Shown here: in pieces, positions 33,601 to 39,930 of the stretch | Layout of the letters: every line of letters starts with the position of its first letter | Numbering within the stretch: the stretch's first letter is position 1 | Origin: UBA11524 sp963617205 | GTDB lineage: Bacteria; Bacillota; Clostridia; Christensenellales; Aristaeellaceae | Reading direction: 5' to 3' | DNA length: 42,869 nt | Assembly (NCBI GenBank): GCA_963617205.1 | Contig: CAVEOA010000020.1 | Coordinates: 1 to 42,869 of the forward strand | The notes under the pieces: generated by a model | What the model was told of the DNA's origin: nothing | The model's input: only the letters and a program-made list of their open reading frames with translations | The model's database searches: none | Translations under genes and position numbers: made by a program

Positions 33601-34136
33601 GTCCGGCCTTCATGGAGGAGCATCAGATGACGGCGGCAGAGCGCGGCACGCTGACGCACCGGGCGCTATCGCTGATTCCGCTGGAACGGGTGCGCACGTG
33701 TGACGACGTTGCGGCTGTCGTGCGCGAGGAGCTGCAGCGGATGTGTCAGCAGGGAATAATGAGCGAGGCAGAGCTCAGGCAGATTCGTCAGTCGGCGATT
33801 ACGGGATATTTCAGGAGTCCGCTCGGGCAGCGGATGCTGCAAAGCGCGAAGGTGCGCAGAGAGTGGGCGTTCAATTACCGGCTGGACGGCGAGGACACGC
33901 AGCTGCTGCAGGGTGTGATTGACTGCGTGTTCGAGGAGGATGGCGCGTGGATTCTGCTGGACTACAAGACGGATTTCATTGAGGATCCGGCATCGTTCGT
34001 TGAACGATACACCATGCAGCTGAACTGGTATGCGCGCGCCTTGCAGGGCATCACGAAGCGTCCCGTGCGCGAAATGTGGCTGTATTCGCTCAGCAGGAAT
34101 CAAGCGTACCGCGTGCCGAAAAAAGAAACAACATAA
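30651..34136 (+). CDS. addA: ATP-dependent helicase/nuclease subunit A
   Basis: The helicase-nuclease subunit of AddAB, which processes double-strand breaks for RecA in Bacillota. The 1161 residues show UvrD-type Walker A AAAGSGKTA (23-31), a Walker B VDECQD near 375, motif VI RLLYVAMTRAK near 815, and a C-terminal PD-(D/E)XK nuclease with GVIDCVF and LLDYKTD near 1090-1104. The start follows AGGAGG by 8 nt. A linker near residues 870-910 is low in family-like motifs and its DNA contains a perfect DnaA box. addB, usually just upstream of addA, is not in the window. parS sites flank the gene. Confidence 0.95.
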   Translation: MPNWTPQQKNAIEARNHTILVSAAAGSGKTAVLVERIVRLVNEGVELNRMLIITFTKAAAAEMRQRLAKRLSMENSSEVITRAIEQLETAQISTIHAFCQRVIKNHFEQIGIDPLVRVCDDQQRTSMFEAAFQTAIDELLDEKQQDILMLADAWEQKELLNLCAELYAFLMAIPKPFQWLLEKIDAYDEPIKEQPWFHVLEKTAIMELSALPDDLEMLHRLMNLPDAVPERSEAIQLDEQAIQSLLAVQEDLPTLAAMLRTFKLPTLKRVTKQTESQKEWGKQFSDVRTQMKKRIEKISNILNNDHEQTKQEIPAIQQQLRGMSCLIQRVHAHFLAEKGKRNVMDFGDMEQFTMEILENPDVCAQMQGEFDQIFVDECQDVSQVQDAIIQAIHGEHNSLFMVGDVKQSIYRFRKADPTLFLHRMRTFSDEENASERRIILQQNFRSAYNVLDATNRVFRQTMKPEVTELTYGSEDELICGLGAKEKEPPVTVHLIDESSVPKKTETQESKPAIRMQARAAAARIQALVNDQEKQIRYKDIVILLSQTANIAPIIVEELTNAGIPTFYDGEESFFELPEIRDMKTFLSLLDNEKQDLTLIAVLKMVPFKFTDQELADIRLTLKGRKLPFYEAFAKKCEADDALAKKCRDTKAQLDTLRFEADVMMLSDFIWHLMTSSGYYASVGALPKGELRQANLRMLFERAKTYEDEGGETLTGFISRMDEQQRGGDSISAKMLGENENLVRVMTMHKSKGLEFPVVFLMNLSQAMVRVQRSAMQLHTQLGVVLPYVNRQMNIRRKTCISDAFEAQRQMEELAERARLLYVAMTRAKNDLELFAVVDEKDRDKWMMPESNHRILSSGSMINWVMQAICTEEHKQSTSYPQDATPWNCKECDDFCGKPVENIRQDSTSLDAIVRVLNGEMQTAPFEKELPRKAYEPLKTSVSALAKKKREQNAPPLIDVDEDAPMKREADEQGTPLVLSELPRRPAFMEEHQMTAAERGTLTHRALSLIPLERVRTCDDVAAVVREELQRMCQQGIMSEAELRQIRQSAITGYFRSPLGQRMLQSAKVRREWAFNYRLDGEDTQLLQGVIDCVFEEDGAWILLDYKTDFIEDPASFVERYTMQLNWYARALQGITKRPVREMWLYSLSRNQAYRVPKKETT
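33284..33292 (+). promoter_or_regulatory. DnaA box inside addA
   Basis: A perfect TTATCCACA lies within addA. Related TCCACAA and CTGTGGAAAA partial sites lie within 75 bp on either side. Confidence 0.55.
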
Positions 34137-34145
34137 CAGGGAGAA

Positions 34146-34161
34146 TGTTTCACGTGGAACA
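34146..34161. other. parS site 3
   Basis: TGTTTCACGTGGAACA is the reverse complement of TGTTCCACGTGAAACA and so fits the consensus TGTTNCACGTGAAACA. It overlaps the first codons of the PHP gene, which read FHVEQ. Confidence 0.9.
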
Positions 34162-34963
34162 ACGGAGAATGGATTATCACCTTCACACGACGCATTCGAT
34201 GGATGGTCGGCAGACGATGGATGCGCTGTGCAGGCGAATGACGTCGCTTGGCGTGGAGGAAATCGCATTGACGGAACACATCGAGCCGGAGCATCCCGAC
34301 AAAAGCATGGATGTGCCGCCGGTGTGGGAAAACTGGTTCGCCGACATCGCGGAATGCCGGAAGAAATATCCGTGTCTGACCATCCGCAGCGGCGTTGAAA
34401 TCGGAGACAATCCGGTCTGCCGCAGCAAAATCAAGGAGCTGCTCGATTCGCTGCCGCTTGACTTCCGGCTGCTGTCGCTGCACCTCGTCAACAATGTTGA
34501 CCCGTATGAAGGCGTGTATTTTGCAGGCAAGAAGCGTCAGCAGGCGTATCGGGAATATGCGGAGGCGAAGGCGGAGTCTATTCTCGCATGGGATGATTTC
34601 GATAGCATCGCGCATATCGGGTATGTGGCGAAATTCTCGGTTTTCACGGGGAAAGAGCGTGCGCTGGTGTACGAGGACGCGCCGGATGCGTTTGATGCGA
34701 TTTTCCGTCATGTGATTTCGCTTGGGAAGTGCATCGAGGTCAACACGTCCGGCTATGCGTCAACGGGCGACACGTTTGCCCACTCGACGCTGATTCGCCG
34801 CTACATCGAGCTTGGCGGCGAGAACTTCACCTTCGGCAGCGACAGTCACGATGAACAGCGCGATTATGCCGACATCGAGCGCGCAAAGGACATGGTGCGG
34901 TCGCTCGGCGGAAAGTATCAGGTAGCCTTCAATCAGCGGAGGATGACGTACTGGCGCATCTAA
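34154..34963 (+). CDS. Histidinol-phosphatase-like PHP family protein
   Basis: A metal-dependent phosphoesterase of the PHP superfamily, closest to HisJ-type histidinol phosphatase of Bacillota. Motifs are DYHLHTTHSMDG at the N-terminus, EIALTEHIE, SGVEIGD, FDSIAHIGYV, EVNTSG and TFGSDSHD, which supply the metal ligands. About 269 residues if GTG 34154 is used, 10 nt after AGGGAG. ATG 34145 is only 1 nt from that site, and ATG 34169 (MDYHLH) also remains possible. A parS site overlaps the start. No other his genes are near, so the substrate is inferred from the family only. Confidence 0.88.
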   Translation: MEQRRMDYHLHTTHSMDGRQTMDALCRRMTSLGVEEIALTEHIEPEHPDKSMDVPPVWENWFADIAECRKKYPCLTIRSGVEIGDNPVCRSKIKELLDSLPLDFRLLSLHLVNNVDPYEGVYFAGKKRQQAYREYAEAKAESILAWDDFDSIAHIGYVAKFSVFTGKERALVYEDAPDAFDAIFRHVISLGKCIEVNTSGYASTGDTFAHSTLIRRYIELGGENFTFGSDSHDEQRDYADIERAKDMVRSLGGKYQVAFNQRRMTYWRI

Positions 34964-35061
34964 AAAAAATTGATACGTGGCATTGAAGTGGGGGAAGAAT
35001 AAAAAAACGCATCAAAAACAGCTGAAAATATGGGGATATCCTACGAAAATCGACTAAAAAA

Positions 35062-35090
35062 TTGACAAAAAGGGTTTTTAGTGGCATAAT
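35062..35090 (+). promoter_or_regulatory. Promoter of the MBL-fold gene
   Basis: TTGACA (35062-35067) and CATAAT (35085-35090) are separated by 17 nt in an AT-rich leader. Confidence 0.82.
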
Positions 35091-35187
35091 ACAGAAGAGG
35101 AAAGAAGGGTCGGGTTTCCGCAGGGAAATATCCGGCACGAAAAGCTTCGCCTGCAAAAAGCGGTACATCATAGGGGGCTCGTGTTTC

Positions 35188-36045
35188 ATGGAACAGCTGA
35201 CGGTCAAATACTACTACCACAGCGGCTTTTCGGTGGCGTGCGGAGAAACGCTGCTCGTCTTCGATTACTGGATGGGTCGGCGCGGCGCGAAGCTGCCGGA
35301 GGCGCAGCGCATCACGGCGGAATCCCTGAGCCACTTCGCCGAGGTGTATGTGTTCATCAGCCACGGGCATGAGGATCACTTCGACCCGATTGTGTACACG
35401 TGGGAGCAGTTTGCGCCGGTGACGTACATCCTGCCGGACACGATGGACGCGAGCTTGCATGGTCGGCGGATGGGCGTTGGCGGTGAACTGGAGCTGTCCA
35501 GGCATGTGAAGGTGAAGGCGTTTGATTCGACGGATGAGGGGCTGTCGTACCTCGTGACGGTTGACGGCATCAACGTGTTCCATGCGGGCGACCTGAACAA
35601 CTGGCACTGGCGGGAGGAATCAACGCCGCGCGAAATCGAGGAGGCGGAGCGCGACTTCCTGCAGGTGATGGACACGCTGAGAGGGCAGAGGATTGACATC
35701 GCTTTTTTCCCGGTCGACCCGCGGCTTGGCATGATGTTCGATGCCGGACCGAATTACTTCGCGATGGTGATGAAGCCGCGGCTGATGATTCCGATGCACT
35801 TCTGGGAGCGCACGGAGGTTATCCGCGAATACGCCAAGCGAAGCCGTTCGCAGGACACGGAGTACATCGCAATGACGACGCCGGGCGACATGATGCTGGT
35901 GGAATTTGACGACCAGGGCAGCGTGACCGTCCATGTGCAGACGGCGAACAATGCGCCTGTCGCGAAGAACAAAAAGGTCGCGTTACAGGCGTATGACGGC
36001 GAAAACCCGTTCAGCGATTCGGATTTGCCGGTGGATTTGGACTAA
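35188..36045 (+). CDS. MBL-fold metallohydrolase
   Basis: A 285-residue cytosolic protein of the metallo-beta-lactamase fold. The metal motif HGHEDH is at residues 59-64, and INVFHAGDLNNWHW (about 130-143) carries further ligands. H11 in YYYHSGFSV is typical of the UlaG-like branch. ATG 35188 lies 10 nt after AGGGGG; a longer in-frame reading starts in the -35 box and is rejected. The tail (about 250-285) is disordered-looking. It has its own promoter. The substrate is not known. Confidence 0.9.
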   Translation: MEQLTVKYYYHSGFSVACGETLLVFDYWMGRRGAKLPEAQRITAESLSHFAEVYVFISHGHEDHFDPIVYTWEQFAPVTYILPDTMDASLHGRRMGVGGELELSRHVKVKAFDSTDEGLSYLVTVDGINVFHAGDLNNWHWREESTPREIEEAERDFLQVMDTLRGQRIDIAFFPVDPRLGMMFDAGPNYFAMVMKPRLMIPMHFWERTEVIREYAKRSRSQDTEYIAMTTPGDMMLVEFDDQGSVTVHVQTANNAPVAKNKKVALQAYDGENPFSDSDLPVDLD

Positions 36046-36100
36046 TCCGAAGGGAACTGGAGAGAAAGGGAGAACAAAAGAAAAAACTGCCTTCAGGGCA

Positions 36101-36129
36101 TTGACAGAAACGCGAATATCCCTTATCAT
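36101..36129 (+). promoter_or_regulatory. Promoter of the DUF1858 gene
   Basis: TTGACA (36101-36106) and TATCAT (36124-36129) are separated by 17 nt. Confidence 0.82.
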
Positions 36130-36174
36130 AAAGAAACGATGCGGATGAAACGCACCGGGAAAGGAAGAAACATC

Positions 36175-36387
36175 ATGATCACTCAGGATATGACCGTCGG
36201 CGAAGTGCTCCGCGCATGCACGGATGATAATATCGACGCAGTCGTGCAAATCTTCACCGATATGGGCATGCATTGCCTGTACTGCCCGCATTCCACCGCG
36301 GAAACGATTGAGGAAGCCGCGATGGTGCACGGCAACGATGTGAATGAGCTTGTGGAAAAGCTGAACGGAGCTTTCCAGACCAAGTAA
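36175..36387 (+). CDS. DUF1858 domain protein with CxxC
   Basis: A 70-residue protein matching DUF1858, also called the hybrid-cluster-protein-associated redox disulfide domain. The redox-type pair C34-L-Y-C37 sits in the typical context MGMHCLYCPHS, with MTVGEVL at the start. ATG 36175 follows AAAGGA. It has its own promoter and terminator, so it is a single-gene transcript. A thiol redox or metal role is inferred from the family; no hybrid cluster protein gene is in the window. Confidence 0.9.
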   Translation: MITQDMTVGEVLRACTDDNIDAVVQIFTDMGMHCLYCPHSTAETIEEAAMVHGNDVNELVEKLNGAFQTK

Positions 36388-36392
36388 TCAAC

Positions 36393-36432
36393 AGGGCTTT
36401 TTGCGCCGCAAGGGTGAAAAGCCCTCTTTTTT
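36393..36432 (+). terminator. Terminator of the DUF1858 gene
   Basis: AGGGCTTTT (36393-36401) pairs with AAAAGCCCT (36417-36425), followed by CTTTTTT. Confidence 0.85.
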
Positions 36433-36520
36433 ATCGCAAAAGTCCGCAAAGGCAGGAATATCAACGGGTTGAAGGACCTTGGTGAAAAACAAAACAATCC
36501 ACGCGGCATGGGGATAACCC

Positions 36521-36591
36521 TGTGGATAATGTGGATAAATCCAGCGAAATCCACCGGACAAGACTGAAAATGTGGATAAGTCTGTGGATAA
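36521..36591 (-). promoter_or_regulatory. DnaA-box array upstream of the ferritin-like gene
   Basis: Four perfect TGTGGATAA boxes lie at 36521-36529, 36530-36538, 36571-36579 and 36583-36591, all in the same orientation. The first two abut, and the second pair has starts 12 bp apart. Partial copies (GGGGATAAC near 36510, TTGTGGAGA near 36593, GCTGTGGAAA near 36615) extend the array to about 36500-36625. It ends about 45 bp before the next start codon. Confidence 0.8.
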
Positions 36592-36635
36592 CTTGTGGAG
36601 ATGCAAGGAATAAGCTGTGGAAAGGGTGTGCAGAA

Positions 36636-37088
36636 GTGATTGTTGAGACACAGGGGCAGGCGCTGACGGTCGCGATGGAGATGGAGCGCCGCGCAATTCG
36701 CACATATGAGCGCGCGCTGATGCTGGCGGAGGATGCGGACGTGCGACGCGGCATTCAGAACATGCTGTCGGACGAAAAACGCCATTTGAAGCGCTTCACG
36801 GAAATGTGGGATCAGACGGCAACGTCGGCAGAGGAACGGCTGCTGCTGCAATCGATGGGCGCGGAGGTGCTGTTTCAGGGCGGCGTGACGGAGATGGCAC
36901 GCGAAAACGCGCTGACGACGATTGACGGGTTGTACCGCTATGCCATGGAGAGCGAGCAGAATGCCGTGCAGACGTACACAAAATTCGCGGAGCAGTGCAC
37001 GGGCGAGGCAAAGCAGGCGTTTCTGGACATCGTCCGCGAGGAGGCAGGGCACCTGATTGAAATTCGCGACAAGCTGGCAAAGGGATAA
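36636..37088 (+). CDS. Ferritin-like diiron protein
   Basis: A 150-residue four-helix-bundle protein of the ferritin-like/rubrerythrin-type superfamily. Helix 1 has E17 followed by Y24, helix 2 has E47 and H50 (DEKRH), helix 3 has AMESEQNAVQTY and helix 4 has REEAGH, giving the two-iron site. No rubredoxin domain is present, unlike the rubrerythrin at 3.7 kb. The start is GTG 36636, 9 nt after GGAAAGGG. The frame is open upstream, but that part is the DnaA-box array. Likely role: peroxide reduction or iron handling. Clear promoter elements are not seen; the DnaA boxes may control it. Confidence 0.85.
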   Translation: MIVETQGQALTVAMEMERRAIRTYERALMLAEDADVRRGIQNMLSDEKRHLKRFTEMWDQTATSAEERLLLQSMGAEVLFQGGVTEMARENALTTIDGLYRYAMESEQNAVQTYTKFAEQCTGEAKQAFLDIVREEAGHLIEIRDKLAKG

Positions 37089-37107
37089 GGCAATACATCA
37101 AAAAAAC

Positions 37108-37136
37108 TTGCTCGTTTCGTGAAAACCGCTTACAAT
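37108..37136 (+). promoter_or_regulatory. Promoter of the DUF1015 gene
   Basis: TTGCTC (37108-37113) and TACAAT (37131-37136) are separated by 17 nt. Confidence 0.78.
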
Positions 37137-37170
37137 GTAACTAATGACACTTCTGAAAGGATGCGTTTCA

Positions 37171-38445
37171 ATGACCGACCACCAATCGCGCTTTCAAGGC
37201 ATCGGCATCGTGCCCGGCACATTCCTCCTGCCGCCGTCCGGAGCGGATATGACCGCATGGGCGTGCGTTGCCTGCGACCAATACACCTCTGAACCGTCTT
37301 ACTGGCAGCAGGTCAGCCAGCTTGTCGGCGAAAAGCCATCTGCGCTGCGGATGATTCTGCCTGAATGCGAGCTGCCTGCATCGCCCGAACGCATCAGCCT
37401 GATTCACGCATCGATGGCGGAGCAGGAAAAGCTGCTTGAGCCTGCCGTGGAGGATGGCTTTGTCCTCCTCGAACGCACGACGTCGACCGGCAAGCGCCTC
37501 GGGCTGGTCTGCTGCGTCGATTTGGAGCAGTACAGCTACGACGGTACGAAGAGCGTCATTCGCCCGACAGAAGAAACCGTCGCTGCGCGCCTTCCTGCAC
37601 GCCTTGCCGTACGCACCGGTGCACCGCTGGAGACGAGCCACGTCATGCTGCTGCTCGACGACCCGAATCGCACCGTCATTGAGCCGCTGTATGCGCGGCG
37701 CGAGCAGCTTGATTCGCTCTATGACTTCGAGCTGATGCAGCAGAGCGGTCATGTTCGCGGCTGGCGCGTCACGGCGGAGAACGACCTGCATGCGATTGCG
37801 GATGCGCTGCATCAGCTGCTGGCAAGGCTGGACAATGACCCGCTGCTGCTTGCAGTCGGCGACGGCAATCACTCGCTTGCAACGGCGAAGAAGCACTATG
37901 AGCAGCTCAAAGCGACGCTTTCATCGGAGGCGGCGGCGGTGCATCCGGCGCGCTACGCCATGGTTGAGCTGGAAAACATCCATGATGATGCGCTCATTTT
38001 CGAACCGATTCACCGCGTGCTGACGAGCATTTCGCCGGATGATGTGCACCGTGATATGGCGGCATATTTCGCATCGCACGGCATGGCGCTGTCCGAGAGC
38101 ACGAAGTCGGATGACGAGCAGAAAATCACCCTCGTCACGCAAAACGGCGAAAGGACTGTGTATATCCAGCATCCGACCGGTGCGCTGCCTGTCGCGACGC
38201 TTCAGAAGTGGCTGGATGATTTCATGCGCCGCCATCCCGATGCCGCGATTGACTACATCCATGATGACGATGTGCTTCGCCGCCTGAGCAGCGCACCGAA
38301 TGCGATGGGCTTCCTGCTGCCGCCGATGGACAAGCATACGTTTTTCTCCGCCATCATGAAGCTCGGCATTTTGCCGCGCAAGACCTTCTCGATGGGGCAC
38401 GCTCGCGACAAGCGATTCTACATCGAGTGCCGGAAAATTCAATAA
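37171..38445 (+). CDS. DUF1015 family protein (SerK-like fold)
   Basis: A 424-residue cytosolic protein of the DUF1015 family. The typical features are VPGTFLLPPSGADMTAWACVACDQYTSEPSYW at the N-terminus and VGDGNHSLATAKKHYE near residue 229. The family contains a ParB/sulfiredoxin-like fold related to free-serine kinases (SerK); kinase activity here is only an inference. ATG 37171 lies 9 nt after AAAGGA; an upstream ATG at 37144 lacks a ribosome binding site. It is transcribed alone and ends in a hairpin (38452-38484). Confidence 0.9.
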   Translation: MTDHQSRFQGIGIVPGTFLLPPSGADMTAWACVACDQYTSEPSYWQQVSQLVGEKPSALRMILPECELPASPERISLIHASMAEQEKLLEPAVEDGFVLLERTTSTGKRLGLVCCVDLEQYSYDGTKSVIRPTEETVAARLPARLAVRTGAPLETSHVMLLLDDPNRTVIEPLYARREQLDSLYDFELMQQSGHVRGWRVTAENDLHAIADALHQLLARLDNDPLLLAVGDGNHSLATAKKHYEQLKATLSSEAAAVHPARYAMVELENIHDDALIFEPIHRVLTSISPDDVHRDMAAYFASHGMALSESTKSDDEQKITLVTQNGERTVYIQHPTGALPVATLQKWLDDFMRRHPDAAIDYIHDDDVLRRLSSAPNAMGFLLPPMDKHTFFSAIMKLGILPRKTFSMGHARDKRFYIECRKIQ

Positions 38446-38451
38446 CACAAA

Positions 38452-38539
38452 ACACCCTGCCGCCGATTTGAAGCAGCAGGGTGTCTGCTATTCACAAAAT
38501 GAAAGCAAAAAAGCTCCCTGCGCTGTGACACGCAGGGAG
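38452..38539. terminator. Two hairpins between convergent genes
   Basis: ACACCCTGC (38452-38460) / GCAGGGTGT (38476-38484) follows the DUF1015 gene but lacks a T-tract. CTCCCTGCG (38514-38522) / CGCAGGGAG (38531-38539) reads into CTTTTTTG on the minus strand and terminates the rpsF-ssb-rpsR transcript. Confidence 0.8.
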
Positions 38540-38554
38540 TTTCTCATACAGCAA

Positions 38555-38812
38555 TTAGTCCACCGTGTAGGGCAGAAGCGCGATGGCACGTGCACGCTTG
38601 ATTGCCTCGGACAGCTGACGCTGATGCTTTGCGCAGTTGCCGCTCATACGGCGGGGCAGAATCTTACCGCGCTCGTTCACGAAACGGCGCAGACGATTGA
38701 TGTCCTTGTAATCAATGTATTCGATCTTATCCACGCAGAAGGAGCAGACCTTCCGACGCGGACGACGGCCTCCGCGCGGACGCGGACGACGCTCAGTACG
38801 TTCTTCAGACAT
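38555..38812 (-). CDS. rpsR: 30S ribosomal protein S18
   Basis: Small-subunit protein that pairs with S6 on the platform of the 30S subunit. The 85 residues include a basic Arg-rich N-terminus and the S18 core KIEYIDYKDINRLRRF and ALLPY. C23, C26 and the later GNCAKH cysteine give the zinc-binding (C+) form, typical of Bacillota. ATG 38812 lies 8-9 nt after AAGGAGG. It is the last gene of the operon with rpsF and ssb. Confidence 0.97.
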   Translation of the reverse strand: MSEERTERRPRPRGGRRPRRKVCSFCVDKIEYIDYKDINRLRRFVNERGKILPRRMSGNCAKHQRQLSEAIKRARAIALLPYTVD

Positions 38813-38866
38813 GAGAGTGACCTCCTTTTCATTCACTTGATACGCAATATCAGCGGATAACGCCGA

Positions 38867-39298
38867 TTAGAAAGGCAGATCTTCGGTTTCAACCTGAGAA
38901 AAGCCGCCGTTCTGTGCGGTAGGCGCAGCAGGTGCTGCCGATGCACTGTTAGAAGCAGGCGCACCGGCCTCATTGCGGCTGGACAGGAATTCAACGTCCT
39001 CTGCCGTGACCTCAAGAGAAACGCGGGTGGTGCCGTCATTGCCGGTATAGGTGCGCGCAGTCACAGGACCGACGACGCAGACCTTGCGTCCCTTTGACAG
39101 ATAATTATTGCAGACCTCTGCCAACTGGCGCCATGCCGTTACGCGGAAGAAATCCGTTTCCGGCTGACCGTTTGCAGCATTCTGACGGTTGTTGCGGCGA
39201 TTCACAGCAACCGTGAAATCACACACATTGATGCCGTCGCGAACAGTGCGAAGTTCAGGATCGCGCGTCAGATTACCAATGATCGTCAGCTTATTCAT
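38867..39298 (-). CDS. ssb: Single-stranded DNA-binding protein
   Basis: Binds and protects single-stranded DNA at replication forks and recruits partner enzymes. The 143 residues include an OB-fold (about 1-105; MNKLTIIGNLTRDPELR, TDFFRVTAWRQLAE), a short Ala/Pro/Ser-rich linker and the acidic partner-binding tail EDLPF. ATG 39298 lies 8 nt after GAGG. It sits between rpsF and rpsR, the standard arrangement in Bacillota, 37 nt after rpsF. Confidence 0.97.
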   Translation of the reverse strand: MNKLTIIGNLTRDPELRTVRDGINVCDFTVAVNRRNNRQNAANGQPETDFFRVTAWRQLAEVCNNYLSKGRKVCVVGPVTARTYTGNDGTTRVSLEVTAEDVEFLSSRNEAGAPASNSASAAPAAPTAQNGGFSQVETEDLPF

Positions 39299-39335
39299 CT
39301 GCTTATCCTCTTGTTCGGTCGATGCTGAGTGCTGA

Positions 39336-39734
39336 TTACTCAGCGTCAGCAGGAGCTTCTGCGGGTTCAGCGGCTTCAACGGGCGCTTCCACGATGGGAG
39401 CAGCCTTGGGTGCGCGGGGCTTCACGCTGCTGCGCTTGACCTCCAGCTTAACCACGAGATAGCGAAGCACTTCTTCGTAGATCTCCAGATTGCGTTCAAG
39501 CTCACGAGGCAGCTCAGCCGGCGCCTTGAAGGTCACCAGAACATACCAGCCCTCGGTCTTGTAGTTGATGGGGTAAGCAAGACGCTTTGCACCCTTTCCC
39601 CAGGGCTCCTCATCAACCTTTTCCACCTCACCACCGTTAGCAGCGATCAGGGCAGAAACCTTCTCGATCAGTTCCTTGCGAGCGGTTTCCTCCAGTGCAG
39701 TATCGATGATGTAGGTCAGTTCGTACCTATTCAT
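39336..39734 (-). CDS. rpsF: 30S ribosomal protein S6
   Basis: Ribosomal protein S6, partner of S18 on the 30S platform. The 132 residues start MNRYELTYIID and contain KRLAYPINYKTEGWYVLVTF. A C-terminal extension of about 30 residues is rich in Ala, Pro and Glu, so the protein is longer than the usual ~95-100 residues. The start is ATG 39734, 8 nt after AGGAGG; an in-frame GTG at 39743 is only 1 nt from that site. First gene of the rpsF-ssb-rpsR operon. Confidence 0.97.
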   Translation of the reverse strand: MNRYELTYIIDTALEETARKELIEKVSALIAANGGEVEKVDEEPWGKGAKRLAYPINYKTEGWYVLVTFKAPAELPRELERNLEIYEEVLRYLVVKLEVKRSSVKPRAPKAAPIVEAPVEAAEPAEAPADAE

Positions 39735-39755
39735 CACATTCACCTCCTCTTGGAC

Positions 39756-39795
39756 TTTTGGCGCTGCATCCTGTGCAGCGCAAGGATGTGCCAGT
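39756..39795 (-). promoter_or_regulatory. Leader hairpins of the rpsF operon
   Basis: In the message leader, GCGCTGCA (39774-39781) can pair with TGCAGCGC (39761-39768) around a 5-nt loop. An alternative pairing, CATCCT (39782-39787) with AGGATG (39766-39771), would break it. The two are mutually exclusive. S6-S18 autoregulatory leaders are known in bacteria, but I do not see their characteristic CCG loop, so the assignment is uncertain. Confidence 0.5.
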
Positions 39796-39800
39796 TATTG

Positions 39801-39829
39801 ATTATACATCATCCGTCAAGCTTTTTCAA
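39801..39829 (-). promoter_or_regulatory. Promoter of the rpsF-ssb-rpsR operon
   Basis: On the minus strand, TTGAAA (39824-39829) and TATAAT (39801-39806) are separated by 17 nt. Confidence 0.85.
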
Positions 39830-39930
39830 GGGGTTTGAGCAAAATTTTGCACGGTCTGCCGGGCTGAAAAGCAGGGATTTCACGCTTCCGGAGCGAAAAA
39901 ATAAGGAAAATACCCGCCGGAGGAACAGCT

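Noticed and set aside
36522..36635. N-terminal extension of the ferritin-like protein from an upstream ATG
   Set aside because: The extension would translate the DnaA-box array and has no ribosome binding site; the family starts near GTG 36636.
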